Assembly (NCBI GenBank): GCA_965249175.1
Contig: OZ252227.1
Span: forward strand, 4,836,001 to 4,900,000
Reading direction: 5' to 3'
Source of the DNA: CAZYFH01 sp965249175
GTDB lineage: Bacteria > Acidobacteriota > Vicinamibacteria > Vicinamibacterales > UBA8438
DNA length: 64,000 nucleotides
Made by a program: the position numbers and the translations under genes. Numbering within the stretch: position 1 is the first letter of the stretch; each line of letters begins with the position of its first letter. The notes under the pieces are model-generated. The model was not told the DNA's origin. It was given only the letters and a program-made list of their open reading frames with translations, and ran no database searches. Shown one piece after another: positions 40,762 to 49,002 of the stretch.

Positions 40762-41952
40762 ATGGCCGCCGCGACACTCGACGTCTCGGGCATCCAGGCG
40801 GCTCTACGCGATGACGGTCTCGATGGGTGGCTGCTGTACGATTTTCATGGGTCCAACCCCATCGCACGCCGCGTCGTCGGGTTGGTGGGGAGCGAGAAGC
40901 TCACCACGCGCAGGTGGTACTACCTGATTCCGGCCGATGGGACGCCCCGTGCCCTGGTGCATCGCATCGAGCGTAACAGCCTCGAACATCTGCCTGGCGA
41001 GCGCCGCCTGTACGCGGGACGTGACGAGCTGGCCAGCGGACTCGACACGCTGCTCTCCGGCGTGACCCGCGTCGCGATGGAGTACTCACCGGCGTGCGCC
41101 ATTCCCTACGTCTCTCGTGTCGATGCTGGGACGGTTGACCGAATCCGGGCGCTGGGCGCAACCGTCGTCTCGTCCGGGGATCTTGTACAACGCTTCGAAG
41201 CGGTCTGGGACACGGCGGCCCTCGATAGCCATACCGACGCGGCCGCGCGTCTTCACCGCATCAAGGATCGCGCGTTCGCGAAAATTGGCGCGGACATGGG
41301 AGATGGGACGCTCACGGAGCTCGCTGTCCAGCGTGCGATGGTTGGGTGGTTCGCCGACGAAGGGCTCGTGAGCGACTCGCCACCTGTCGTGGCCGCCCAG
41401 GAAAATAGTGGCAACCCCCACTATCTGCCAACCGCGACACGACACCGGGCCATCGGGACGGACGAGCTCGTGCTGCTCGACCTGTGGGGCAAGCTCGACA
41501 GGCCGGGCGCCGTCTTCGCCGACATCACGTGGGTGGGGTACACCGGTCGGACCGTGCCGTCTGCATACACGACACCGTTCGCCGTCGCGCGTGACGCGCG
41601 CGACGCTGCCGTTGCGCTGGTCCAGGATCGGGTGCGTGCTGGGCGGTCGCTGTGCGGATGGGAGGTCGATCGTGCGGCGCGGACGGTGATCGACGCCGCA
41701 GGCTACGGGGCCCACTTCGTGCACCGGACGGGGCACAGTCTTGGAGAAGCGGTGCACGGGAACGGTGTCCATATGGATGACTTCGAGACCCACGACGATC
41801 GCCGGCTGCTGAACGGGACCGGTTTCACGATTGAGCCGGGGATCTACTTCGATGAATTCGGAGTCAGGACCGAGTTGAACATGCACGTGGGGCCAACAGA
41901 AGCAACGGTCACCGGGCCGATGCAGGCCCACGTCGTCTCGCTCTTGTCGTGA
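40762..41952 (+). CDS. M24-family metallopeptidase (Xaa-Pro aminopeptidase-like)
   Basis: The 396-residue protein has an N-terminal creatinase-like domain (GWLLYDFHGSNPIARRVVGL) and a pita-bread catalytic domain. Likely metal ligands lie in ELVLLDLWGK and VFADITWVGY (Asp), FVHRTGHSLG (His), FTIEPGIYF (Glu) and RTELNMHVG (Glu). It probably removes N-terminal residues before proline, in the cytosol. The frame is open upstream into the R1 element, but the ATG at 40762 gives the normal domain start. Only four bases separate the element from this ATG, so the element supplies the ribosome-binding region. Confidence 0.87.
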   Translation: MAAATLDVSGIQAALRDDGLDGWLLYDFHGSNPIARRVVGLVGSEKLTTRRWYYLIPADGTPRALVHRIERNSLEHLPGERRLYAGRDELASGLDTLLSGVTRVAMEYSPACAIPYVSRVDAGTVDRIRALGATVVSSGDLVQRFEAVWDTAALDSHTDAAARLHRIKDRAFAKIGADMGDGTLTELAVQRAMVGWFADEGLVSDSPPVVAAQENSGNPHYLPTATRHRAIGTDELVLLDLWGKLDRPGAVFADITWVGYTGRTVPSAYTTPFAVARDARDAAVALVQDRVRAGRSLCGWEVDRAARTVIDAAGYGAHFVHRTGHSLGEAVHGNGVHMDDFETHDDRRLLNGTGFTIEPGIYFDEFGVRTELNMHVGPTEATVTGPMQAHVVSLLS

Positions 41953-42028
41953 GGGACTGGCGGGGCGAAAGCGGTTGCGGTAACGTAGTACGGGGAGTCG
42001 TTCCGCTGCGATCCAGTTGGAGGAAGTG

Positions 42029-43537
42029 ATGTCGACACACAGGACCACCCTGTTTTCCGGAGTCTTGATCGTGGTGGCGTCGATGGCCATTGGTATGGTC
42101 ATCGCGTCGCGATTCAACCTCACGCCGGCGTCCTCGGCCCAGGGCGTCCAGATCCCGGCCATGAACAGTGCGCCGATTTCCGGCGACATTGGCGCGACGA
42201 CGTTTCGCGACATCGCGCAGGCGCAGACCGCGATGGTGGTCAACATCCGCACCGAGTCGCAACAGACGTCGAACCAGCTCAACGATTTCTTTGGCGGTGA
42301 CGAGTTCTTCCGCCGTTTCTTTGGCCCCGGCCAGCCGCCACAACAGCGCCAGCCGCGAGAGGAGACCGTGCGGGCCGCCGGGACCGGCTTCGTCATCGAC
42401 GACACCGGGCTCATCATGACCAACAACCACGTCGTCGCGGAGGCGACCAAGATCGAGATCGACTTCTTCGGCGATGAGGAGGGCGAGACGTTCGAGGCAC
42501 GCGTCCTCGGCCGGGACCAGCTGACCGACACCGCCCTCCTCGAGCTGGTGGAGCATCCGGACTGGGAGCTCCCGGTCGCACAATTCGGAGACTCCAGTCA
42601 GATGGCGCCCGGCGACTGGGTCATGGCCATCGGCAACCCGTTCAGCCTCGGCCACACCGTGACCGTCGGCGTCGTCTCGGCGATCGGGCGCCCGTTTCGG
42701 CCGGTCCGCGGTCGCAACACGGAGATGATCCAGACGGACGCCGCCATCAACCCGGGAAACTCGGGTGGTCCCCTCCTGAACGTGCGGGGCGAAGTGATCG
42801 GGATGAACACCGCGATCGTCAGCGACCGGATGGCCAACGTCGGCATCGGCTTCGCCGTGCCCATCAACACGGTCCGCGAGCTGCTGGCCGAGCTCCGCAC
42901 CGGCAAGGTGACGCGTGGAGTCATCGGCGTCGGGATTGCGAATGTCAATCGGGACGGGTATGAGGACCTCGGGCTCGACGAGCCGCGCGGCGCGGTGGTG
43001 TCACAGGTGGAAGAGGGCCAACCCGCCGACGATGCTGGCATGCAGCCGGGCGATGTCATCGTCGGCTACGACGGCAGTCCCGTCGACAACGTGGAAGACC
43101 TGCAGGGCCGGGTGGTCGCGACCCGACCGGGCACGACCGTGCCGGTCGAGGTCGTGCGCGGCGGCGAGCCGATGACGCTGCGTGTGACGATCGGGGAGCT
43201 CGATCTCGAGGCTCAGGGACGCACCGTCGCGGATGCAGCTGAGGAGATTAGCGAGGGCTTCGGCATGACGCTGCAGGACCTGACGCCGCAGATCGCGCCG
43301 CGCCTGGGCCTGCCTGCCGATTCGACCGGCGCGGTCGTGGTCGATGTCGCGAGCGGGAGCACGGCCGAGTCGGTCGGCGTGCAGCCCGGCGACGTCATCG
43401 TCACCGTGAATCGGGTCGAGGTGGCGTCGGCGGCGGAAGCGACGGCCCAGCTCAACGGCGTCGCGTCAGGCCGCACCGCGTTCCTCCTAGTCCAGCGGGG
43501 CGAGACGAGGGTCTTCCTCCAGGTTCCCAAGGAATAG
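42029..43537 (+). CDS. Do/DegP-family serine protease with two PDZ domains
   Basis: The 502-residue protein has an N-terminal membrane anchor or signal (TTLFSGVLIVVASMAIGMVIAS) and a trypsin-like domain: His in TNNHVVAEATKIEIDF (about 134), Asp in DQLTDTALLEL (about 166), Ser in INPGNSGGPLLN (about 244). Two PDZ domains follow (GVIGVGIANVNRDGYEDLGLDEPRGAVVSQVEEGQPADDAGMQPGDVI and GMTLQDLTPQIAPRLGLPADSTGAVVVDVASGS). It degrades or refolds damaged periplasmic proteins. A good GGAGG (42019-42023) precedes the ATG. The SAM methyltransferase gene follows 3 bases after the stop. Confidence 0.95.
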   Translation: MSTHRTTLFSGVLIVVASMAIGMVIASRFNLTPASSAQGVQIPAMNSAPISGDIGATTFRDIAQAQTAMVVNIRTESQQTSNQLNDFFGGDEFFRRFFGPGQPPQQRQPREETVRAAGTGFVIDDTGLIMTNNHVVAEATKIEIDFFGDEEGETFEARVLGRDQLTDTALLELVEHPDWELPVAQFGDSSQMAPGDWVMAIGNPFSLGHTVTVGVVSAIGRPFRPVRGRNTEMIQTDAAINPGNSGGPLLNVRGEVIGMNTAIVSDRMANVGIGFAVPINTVRELLAELRTGKVTRGVIGVGIANVNRDGYEDLGLDEPRGAVVSQVEEGQPADDAGMQPGDVIVGYDGSPVDNVEDLQGRVVATRPGTTVPVEVVRGGEPMTLRVTIGELDLEAQGRTVADAAEEISEGFGMTLQDLTPQIAPRLGLPADSTGAVVVDVASGSTAESVGVQPGDVIVTVNRVEVASAAEATAQLNGVASGRTAFLLVQRGETRVFLQVPKE

Positions 43538-43540
43538 ACG

Positions 43541-44692
43541 TTGACGGTGCGCGACGTGATCGCGCAGCGGATCCGCACGTCGGGTCCGCTGCCCTTCGCG
43601 TCGTACGCCGAGCTGGCGCTCTATCATCCGACGCTCGGCTACTACGCACACACGGCCCAGCGTTCCGGTCGGGCCGGGGATTTCTACACCAGCGTCGACC
43701 TCGGCCCACTCTTTGGCGAGTTGCTGGCGTCCCAGTTCGCCGAGATGTGGCGACTGGTCACCGCCGGGGCGCCGTCCCACACCACCTTCGATCTCGTCGA
43801 GGCCGCCGCCGGTAGCGGCCGGCTGGCGCGAGACATCCTCGACGCGGCCGCGGCCAGCGACCCCGCGTTCTACGACGCCGTCCGGGTCAAGCTGGTCGAA
43901 CGGAGTACGGCGGCGAGGGACGCGCAGGAGACGACGCTCGGCCCGCATGCCGCGAAGCTCGTCGCCTCGGACCCGGATCTCACCGGCGAGGCGACCGGCG
44001 TCATCTTCGCGAACGAGCTGCTCGACGCGTTCCCGCCCCACATCGTCGTCATGACGGACGACGGTCTGCGAGAGGTCTACGTCGACCTCGCGAACCCCGG
44101 CGAACAGTTGGTGGAGCGGCTCGGACCGCTCTCGAGCCCCGAGGTCGAAGCGCACCTCGATCGGTGGAAGATCAGGCTCGCGCCCGGCTGGCGCGCGGAG
44201 ATCTCCCCCGCCACCGTGACGTGGGTACGACGCGCCGCCGACACGCTGGTGAAGGGGTTCCTCTTGCTCATCGACTACGGCCACGAAGCGGAGGAGCTCT
44301 ATTCAGCCGCGCACGCGGCAGGCACGCTGACGACGTATCGCCGGCACCGGGTCGACGTGAGCCCGGACCCGGCCATCCCCGCGTGGCTCGCTGACCCCGG
44401 TGAGCGCGACATCACGACACACGTCGATCTCACGGCGGTGCGGCGGACCGCCGAACGCGCGGGCTTGCAGACGATTGGTGTGCTGGACCAAACGTATTTC
44501 CTGCTCGGCCTCGGCGCCGCGGCCAATGTCACCGCCGGCGTGGACGGCGTCGCAGGGCTCAAGCGTCGGCTGGCGCTCAAGTCGCTCCTCATGCCGGGCG
44601 GTCTCGGCAGCACGCACAAAGTGCTCGTCTTCGGCAAACAGGTCGGCGCGCCTCAACTCGCTGGGTGCAGCTACCCCGGCCGTCTGTCGTGA
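43541..44692 (+). CDS. MidA/NDUFAF7-like SAM-dependent methyltransferase (COG1565)
   Basis: The 383-residue protein matches the COG1565 family: SYAELALYHPTLGYYAHTAQRSGRAGDFYTSVDLGPLFGELLASQFAEMW, then SAM motif FDLVEAAAGSGRLARDIL, and VIFANELLDAFPPHIV. A later LLLIDYGHEAEELYSAAHAAGTLTTYRRHRVD block is also typical. Relatives include the mitochondrial complex I assembly factor NDUFAF7, an arginine methyltransferase. The bacterial target is unknown. The start is TTG at 43541 with AAGGA 7 bases upstream; GTG at 43547 is an alternative. It is probably co-transcribed with the Deg protease. Confidence 0.9.
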   Translation: MTVRDVIAQRIRTSGPLPFASYAELALYHPTLGYYAHTAQRSGRAGDFYTSVDLGPLFGELLASQFAEMWRLVTAGAPSHTTFDLVEAAAGSGRLARDILDAAAASDPAFYDAVRVKLVERSTAARDAQETTLGPHAAKLVASDPDLTGEATGVIFANELLDAFPPHIVVMTDDGLREVYVDLANPGEQLVERLGPLSSPEVEAHLDRWKIRLAPGWRAEISPATVTWVRRAADTLVKGFLLLIDYGHEAEELYSAAHAAGTLTTYRRHRVDVSPDPAIPAWLADPGERDITTHVDLTAVRRTAERAGLQTIGVLDQTYFLLGLGAAANVTAGVDGVAGLKRRLALKSLLMPGGLGSTHKVLVFGKQVGAPQLAGCSYPGRLS

Positions 44693-44739
44693 CCCAGAGC
44701 TGCCTAGCGCATCGACGGGGGTGCACGAAGGTGAGCCAC

Positions 44740-44759
44740 GTGAGCTCTGAGGGTAAGAT
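44740..44759 (+). promoter_or_regulatory. Promoter-like motif upstream of CYTH gene
   Basis: GTGAGCTCTGAGGGTAAGAT resembles the motif at 39863 at 16 of 20 positions. With TAAGAT as the -10 box the transcript would begin near 44766, only about 8 bases before the GTG start at 44774. Confidence 0.4.
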
Positions 44760-44773
44760 GGCGCGGTGCACTA

Positions 44774-45355
44774 GTGCCGGACACGGTGGAGCGTGAGGTC
44801 AAGCTGGCGTTTGCGTCGACTGATGAGGCGCGTGCAGCCGTCGCCGCGCTCGGCGCGGCACCGGTGCGATCGCGCCGTCTCCAGGACGACCGGCTCCTGG
44901 ACGCACCCGATGGCCGCCTGCGGAGCACGCGCATTACGCTCCGCGTTCGTGTCGAGGGCGATCGCGACACGGCGACCGTGACGCTGAAGGGTCCGCCCAA
45001 GGCGGATCTGATGAAGGTGCGCGAGGAGCTCGAAACCGGCGTGGTCGACGGGATGTTGCTGCTACGCATGCTCGAGCGCCTCGGGTTCGTGATCTGGTTT
45101 CGGTATCAGAAGTTCCGCGAGGAGTTCGCACGTGACGGCGTGATCATCGCGGTCGATGAGACGCCTTTCGCCACGTTTGTCGAGCTCGAGGGCGACCGCG
45201 GTGGAATCACCAGGCTTGCCGCCGCGCTCGGACGGACGCCGGATGACTACATCGTCGACTCGTATCGGCAGCTGTTCGTTCAGCACTGCCGCGCGCGCGG
45301 TCTGCCGGCGGCGGAGATGATGTTCTCCAATCCGCCCGACGCCGTGCGTCGCTGA
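44774..45355 (+). CDS. CYTH-domain protein (class IV adenylate cyclase / thiamine triphosphatase-like)
   Basis: The 193-residue protein starts VPDTVEREVKLAFAS with the ExExK signature (EREVK) of CYTH enzymes. RITLRVRVEGDRDTATVTLKGP, YQKFREEFARDGVIIAVDETPFATFVELEGDRGGITRLAAALG and DSYRQLFVQHCRARG supply the acidic and basic residues lining the tunnel. CYTH proteins act on triphosphates (tripolyphosphate, thiamine triphosphate) or make cAMP; the actual substrate is not given by sequence. The stop is followed after 5 bases by the nucleotidyltransferase gene, suggesting an operon with MurU/AmgK-like enzymes. Confidence 0.88.
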   Translation: MPDTVEREVKLAFASTDEARAAVAALGAAPVRSRRLQDDRLLDAPDGRLRSTRITLRVRVEGDRDTATVTLKGPPKADLMKVREELETGVVDGMLLLRMLERLGFVIWFRYQKFREEFARDGVIIAVDETPFATFVELEGDRGGITRLAAALGRTPDDYIVDSYRQLFVQHCRARGLPAAEMMFSNPPDAVRR

Positions 45356-45360
45356 GTGCG

Positions 45361-46323
45361 GTGAAGGCTCCGCTCCCGCCGGCGATCGTGCTTGCGGCCG
45401 GCATCGGTCGACGCCTCGCCCCGTTGACACGCACGCGAGCCAAGCCCGCCGTGCCGGTGGCCGGCACCCCGCTCATCCTTCGCGTGCTGGCATGGCTCGG
45501 CCGCGAGGGCGTGCGCGACGTCGTGCTCAACCTGCACCATCGGCCAGAGACGATTACCCGCGTGGTCGGCCACGGGGCGCGCGCGGGTGTCACCGTCCGC
45601 TACTCCTGGGAACCCGACATCCTCGGGTCGGCGGGCGGCCCGCGCCAGGCGCTATCGTTGCTCGGCCCGCGCTTCTTCATCGTCAACGGCGACACCCTCG
45701 TCGACCTGTCGCTCGACGCGCTTCGCGACGCCCACGAACGGACGGGCGCCGCCGTCACGCTCGCGGTCCGCCCCAACCCGGCGCCGGAACGCTACGGCGG
45801 CGTGCTCGTCGATGATCCGGATCGTGTGCACAGTTTCACCCGGCCCGGGCACGCGACCGCGGCGCTTTTTGTCGGCGTGCAGATGGCGGACGCGTCGGTG
45901 TTTGCCGATCTACCGGCGCGGCGCCCGGCATCGAGCGTCGGCGGCGTATATGACGCGCTCATCGCCGATCAACCTGGCGCTGTGCGCGTCCACCCGGTCG
46001 CGACTCGCTTCCTGGACGTCGGCACCCCCGGTGATTACCTCAACGCGTGCCTCGCGCTCGCCGAGGTCGAGGGGCTCCATCCGCTCCCCGCTGGAGACGG
46101 CTCGACCATTCACCCGAGCGCGTCGCTGACGCGGACAGCCGTCTGGGACCGTGTCGTGGTGGAGGAGCGATGTCGCGTGCACGACTGCGTCCTCGGCGAC
46201 GACGTGCGGCTGCCGGCCGGGTCGCGGCTCGAGCGACAGGTCGTCGTCAGGGCTGATGGCGCAGCACCGACGTCCGGCCAGCAGCGGCTCGGCGACCTCC
46301 TCGTGTCGCCGGTCTGGCCCTAG
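45361..46323 (+). CDS. Sugar-phosphate nucleotidyltransferase, MurU-like
   Basis: The 320-residue enzyme begins at GTG 45361: KAPLPPAIVLAAGIGRRLAPLTRTRAKPAVPVAGTPLI, the nucleotide-binding signature of the NTP-transferase fold. It continues with LGSAGGPRQALSLLG, FFIVNGDTLVDLS, and a short C-terminal hexapeptide-like region (GDGSTIHPSASLTRTAVWDRVVVEERCRVHDCVLGDDVRLPAG). MurU (UDP-MurNAc formation in peptidoglycan recycling) is favoured by the neighbouring AmgK-like kinase, though the extra C-terminal part also fits mannose-1-phosphate guanylyltransferases. Its TAG stop is the TAG within the left CTAG of R1 copy 4, so the element ends this gene. Confidence 0.8.
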   Translation: MKAPLPPAIVLAAGIGRRLAPLTRTRAKPAVPVAGTPLILRVLAWLGREGVRDVVLNLHHRPETITRVVGHGARAGVTVRYSWEPDILGSAGGPRQALSLLGPRFFIVNGDTLVDLSLDALRDAHERTGAAVTLAVRPNPAPERYGGVLVDDPDRVHSFTRPGHATAALFVGVQMADASVFADLPARRPASSVGGVYDALIADQPGAVRVHPVATRFLDVGTPGDYLNACLALAEVEGLHPLPAGDGSTIHPSASLTRTAVWDRVVVEERCRVHDCVLGDDVRLPAGSRLERQVVVRADGAAPTSGQQRLGDLLVSPVWP

Positions 46324-46494
46324 GAGCCCGTGGTGAAAGTCCGCGTCGCACCGAGACCGGCGAGGCGCCTGTTTGACAAGGTGCGAAGAGGAAAAATACC
46401 GGGAGTATTTGACCGCGCTAGTAGTGGTCCGACGCGGCCATTGCGGGATGCATCGCCGGTCGAATGCAGCGGCACTTTTGCCACGGGCTCCAAG
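46320..46494 (+). mobile_element. R1 fold-back (MITE-like) element, copy 4 (mosaic)
   Basis: A 175-bp element with CTAG on the left and CAAG on the right. The arms pair except at two adjacent positions that would form G-U wobbles in RNA (GTGGTGAAAGT against ACTTTTGCCAC). The core reads GAGGAAAAATACCGGGAG...TATTTGACC. The part after the core (CGCTAGTAGTGGTCCGACGC, then CCATTGCGGGATGC) resembles the F2 element at 23234 rather than the other R1 copies. It lies between the MurU-like and AmgK-like genes. Confidence 0.85.
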
Positions 46495-46520
46495 CACACC
46501 GGGAACCGGACCACACCCGG

Positions 46521-47543
46521 ATGACGCACACGGACGCACCCCCTCCCGACGTGCTCCGCCGCGCACGCGCCTACGTCGCGCGTGCGGGCTGGTCCGTCAG
46601 CGACACCACGCTGGACCTGCTGGCCGGCGACGCCTCATCGCGAGCCTTTGTTCGCGTGCGCCCACCCCTGATCGCCTCGCGCGTACTCATCGTCCACCCG
46701 GGGCCGATTGACGCGGCAACCGCCCCACTCGTGACGGTGGCGCGCCTGTTCGAGTCGATGCGCATCGCCGTCCCGGCGGTCCTGGGCGCGGACGACGGGC
46801 TCGGCGTGATCGTGGTCAGCGACCTGGGCGACGTAACGTTGGAAGCGCATCTGCGTCAGGCGTCCGCCGCGGAACGGATGGCTCGCTACGAGGAAGCCGT
46901 CCGCATCATCTGCGCGCTGCAGCACGAGGGAAGCCGGCTGGCGTCCCCGGGGCATCCGCCGTACGACGTGGCCTTCGACGTGGAGAAGCTGAGTTGGGAG
47001 CTCGAGTTCTTCGTCGACGAATTCCTCATCGCACACCGTGGCGTCGCGCTCACCGCCACGGCGCGGGCGGCGCTGACCCGCGCGTTCCGCGCCCTCTCGA
47101 CCACCCTGGCCGACGAACCGCGCGTCCTCTGCCACCGTGACTTCCACAGCCGGAATCTCATGCTGCACGACGGCCGACTGCACGTCATCGATTTCCAGGA
47201 TGCGCGGATGGGACCCGCCACCTACGATCTGGTCTCGCTGCTCCGCGACTCCTACGTGGATCTCGACCCGGCGCTGGTCGAACACCTGATTGACCGCTAC
47301 GGCGCGTTGGCGCGCACCGCGACCTCCGCCGCCTTCCGCCGGCGATTCGACCGCATGGCGGTGCAGCGCAACCTGAAGGCGCTTGGCACGTTCGGCCACC
47401 AGGTCACCGTGCGCGGCAACCGGCGCTATCTGGAGGGCGTGCCACGCACGCTGGGGTATCTCGGAGAGTGCTGCACGCGCGATCCGGGGTTGTTCGGGCT
47501 CTGGGACCTGTTGGCGCCGTACCTCCCTGAACTCCGCTCGTAG
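46521..47543 (+). CDS. AmgK-like sugar kinase (aminoglycoside phosphotransferase fold)
   Basis: The 340-residue kinase has LDLLAGDASSRAFVRVR in the nucleotide-binding lobe, the catalytic loop VLCHRDFHSRNLML, and the metal site HVIDFQDARMGPATYDLVSLLRDSYVDLD. The last motif is very close to that of AmgK, the anomeric kinase for MurNAc and GlcNAc in peptidoglycan recycling. Standing downstream of a MurU-like nucleotidyltransferase strengthens this reading. The ATG at 46521 begins MTHTDAPPPDVLRRARAYV; open sequence upstream lies in the R1 element. The R1 element separates it from its partner gene by about 200 bases. Confidence 0.83.
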   Translation: MTHTDAPPPDVLRRARAYVARAGWSVSDTTLDLLAGDASSRAFVRVRPPLIASRVLIVHPGPIDAATAPLVTVARLFESMRIAVPAVLGADDGLGVIVVSDLGDVTLEAHLRQASAAERMARYEEAVRIICALQHEGSRLASPGHPPYDVAFDVEKLSWELEFFVDEFLIAHRGVALTATARAALTRAFRALSTTLADEPRVLCHRDFHSRNLMLHDGRLHVIDFQDARMGPATYDLVSLLRDSYVDLDPALVEHLIDRYGALARTATSAAFRRRFDRMAVQRNLKALGTFGHQVTVRGNRRYLEGVPRTLGYLGECCTRDPGLFGLWDLLAPYLPELRS

Positions 47544-47583
47544 TACGCTGCACTCTCACCGGGGAACCACGGGCACGAATCGC

Positions 47584-48885
47584 ATGACGGCAGTGACCAC
47601 TTACATCGAAGACGTGGCGCGGCACACCGGCCAGGTCGTGACCCTGCGTGGGTGGCTGCATCGACGGCGGTCGAGCGGCAAGATCCACTTTCTCACCGTG
47701 CGCGATGGCACCGGGTTCATGCAGGCGGTGCTGTCGAAATCATCCGTCGACGGTGAGACGTTCGCGAGTGCCAGCCACCTCGGTCAGGAAACCTCGCTCG
47801 TGGTCACCGGCGCCGTCCGGGCCGACCAGCGGGCACCAGGCGGGTACGAGCTCGACGTGGCCACGCTCGAGGTCGTCGCGGAATCGCACGACTACCCCAT
47901 CACACCCAAGGAGCACGGCGTCGACTACCTGCTCGACCGCCGCCATCTCTGGATTCGTACACAGCGACAGCAAGCCATCCTGCGTGTGCGGCACGAGGTC
48001 ATCGATACCATCCGCAACTTCCTCAACCGCCGCGGGTTTATTCTGGCCGACACACCGATCTTCACGCCGGCGGCGTGCGAGGGCACCACGACGCTCTTCC
48101 CGGTCGCGTATTTCGACGACCGGACGGCCTTCCTCACGCAGAGCGGACAGCTCTACAACGAAGCGAACGCGATGGCGCTCGGGCGGGTCTATTGCTTCGG
48201 TCCGACGTTTCGCGCCGAGAAGTCGAAGACACGGCGCCACCTGACGGAATTCTGGATGGTCGAGCCCGAGATGGCGTACGCCACGCTGGACGACGCTACC
48301 GATCTCGCCGAGGCGCTGGTCGTTGCCATCGTCGGACGCGTGCTCGAAACTCGACGGCGGGAGCTCGAGGTCCTCGAGCGCGATACGGCTCCCCTCGAGG
48401 GAGTCCGCACGCCGTTTCCCCGTGTGAGCTACGACGAGGCGGCGCAGATACTCCGGGACCGCGGTCTGCCGTTCGAATGGGGCGGCGATTTCGGCGGCCC
48501 GGACGAAACCGCCCTGGCGGAGCACTTCGACCGTCCGGTCGCGGTGCATCGTTTCCCCAGCGCGATCAAGGCCTTCTACATGAAGCCGGACCCTGAGCGG
48601 CCGGAGCTGTCGCTCTCGGTCGACGTGCTCGCGCCGGAGGGCTACGGCGAGATCGTCGGCGGCGGTCAACGCCTCGACGACTACGACCTGCTCCTCGAGC
48701 GCATCACCGAGCAGCAACTGCCCAGAGAAGCGTTCGAGTGGTATCTGGATCTGCGACGCTACGGAACCGTCCCACACGCCGGGTTCGGCATGGGTGTCGA
48801 GCGGGTTGTGGCATGGCTGTGTGGCATCGACCACGTGCGCGAGACGATTCCGTATCCGCGAATGCTCTCTCGCCTCACACCATAG
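47584..48885 (+). CDS. asnS: Asparagine-tRNA ligase
   Basis: The 433-residue class II synthetase has an OB-fold anticodon domain (GQVVTLRGWLHRRRSSGKIHFLTVRDGTGFMQAVL), motif 2 in FRAEKSKTRRHLTEFWMVEPEMAYATLDD, and motif 3 in GFGMGVERVVAWLCGIDHVRETIPYPR. The MVEPEMA sequence and PKEHGVDYLLDRRHLW distinguish AsnRS from AspRS. It charges tRNA(Asn). Its presence with gatCA at 27.5 kb suggests that the amidotransferase mainly serves Gln-tRNA. The terminator at 48966 could end its transcript. The upstream gap of 40 bases lacks a clear promoter. Confidence 0.94.
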   Translation: MTAVTTYIEDVARHTGQVVTLRGWLHRRRSSGKIHFLTVRDGTGFMQAVLSKSSVDGETFASASHLGQETSLVVTGAVRADQRAPGGYELDVATLEVVAESHDYPITPKEHGVDYLLDRRHLWIRTQRQQAILRVRHEVIDTIRNFLNRRGFILADTPIFTPAACEGTTTLFPVAYFDDRTAFLTQSGQLYNEANAMALGRVYCFGPTFRAEKSKTRRHLTEFWMVEPEMAYATLDDATDLAEALVVAIVGRVLETRRRELEVLERDTAPLEGVRTPFPRVSYDEAAQILRDRGLPFEWGGDFGGPDETALAEHFDRPVAVHRFPSAIKAFYMKPDPERPELSLSVDVLAPEGYGEIVGGGQRLDDYDLLLERITEQQLPREAFEWYLDLRRYGTVPHAGFGMGVERVVAWLCGIDHVRETIPYPRMLSRLTP

Positions 48886-48905
48886 CCACGGCGCCTCTCC
48901 GGCCG

Positions 48906-48935
48906 TTGCCGGCGCGATTTCCCTCGTGATATATT
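48906..48935 (+). promoter_or_regulatory. Sigma-70-like promoter of the rimP-nusA-infB cluster
   Basis: TTGCCG (48906-48911), an 18-base spacer, and TATATT (48930-48935). The expected transcription start near 48942 would place the terminator hairpin at 48966 inside the leader of the rimP operon. Confidence 0.55.
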
Positions 48936-48965
48936 GAGACGGGTACGTCGACGCCAAGTCCGCAG

Positions 48966-48996
48966 AAGTGGGCGCTTTTCGCCCACTTTTTTTTTT
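48966..48996 (+). terminator. Intrinsic terminator / attenuator before rimP
   Basis: A perfect 9-bp stem (AAGTGGGCG, loop CTTTT, CGCCCACTT) runs directly into ten consecutive Ts. It is the strongest intrinsic terminator in the window. It may end the asnS transcript, and it could also attenuate the rimP-nusA operon if the promoter at 48906 is used. Confidence 0.9.
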
Positions 48997-49002
48997 CGGG
49001 GC

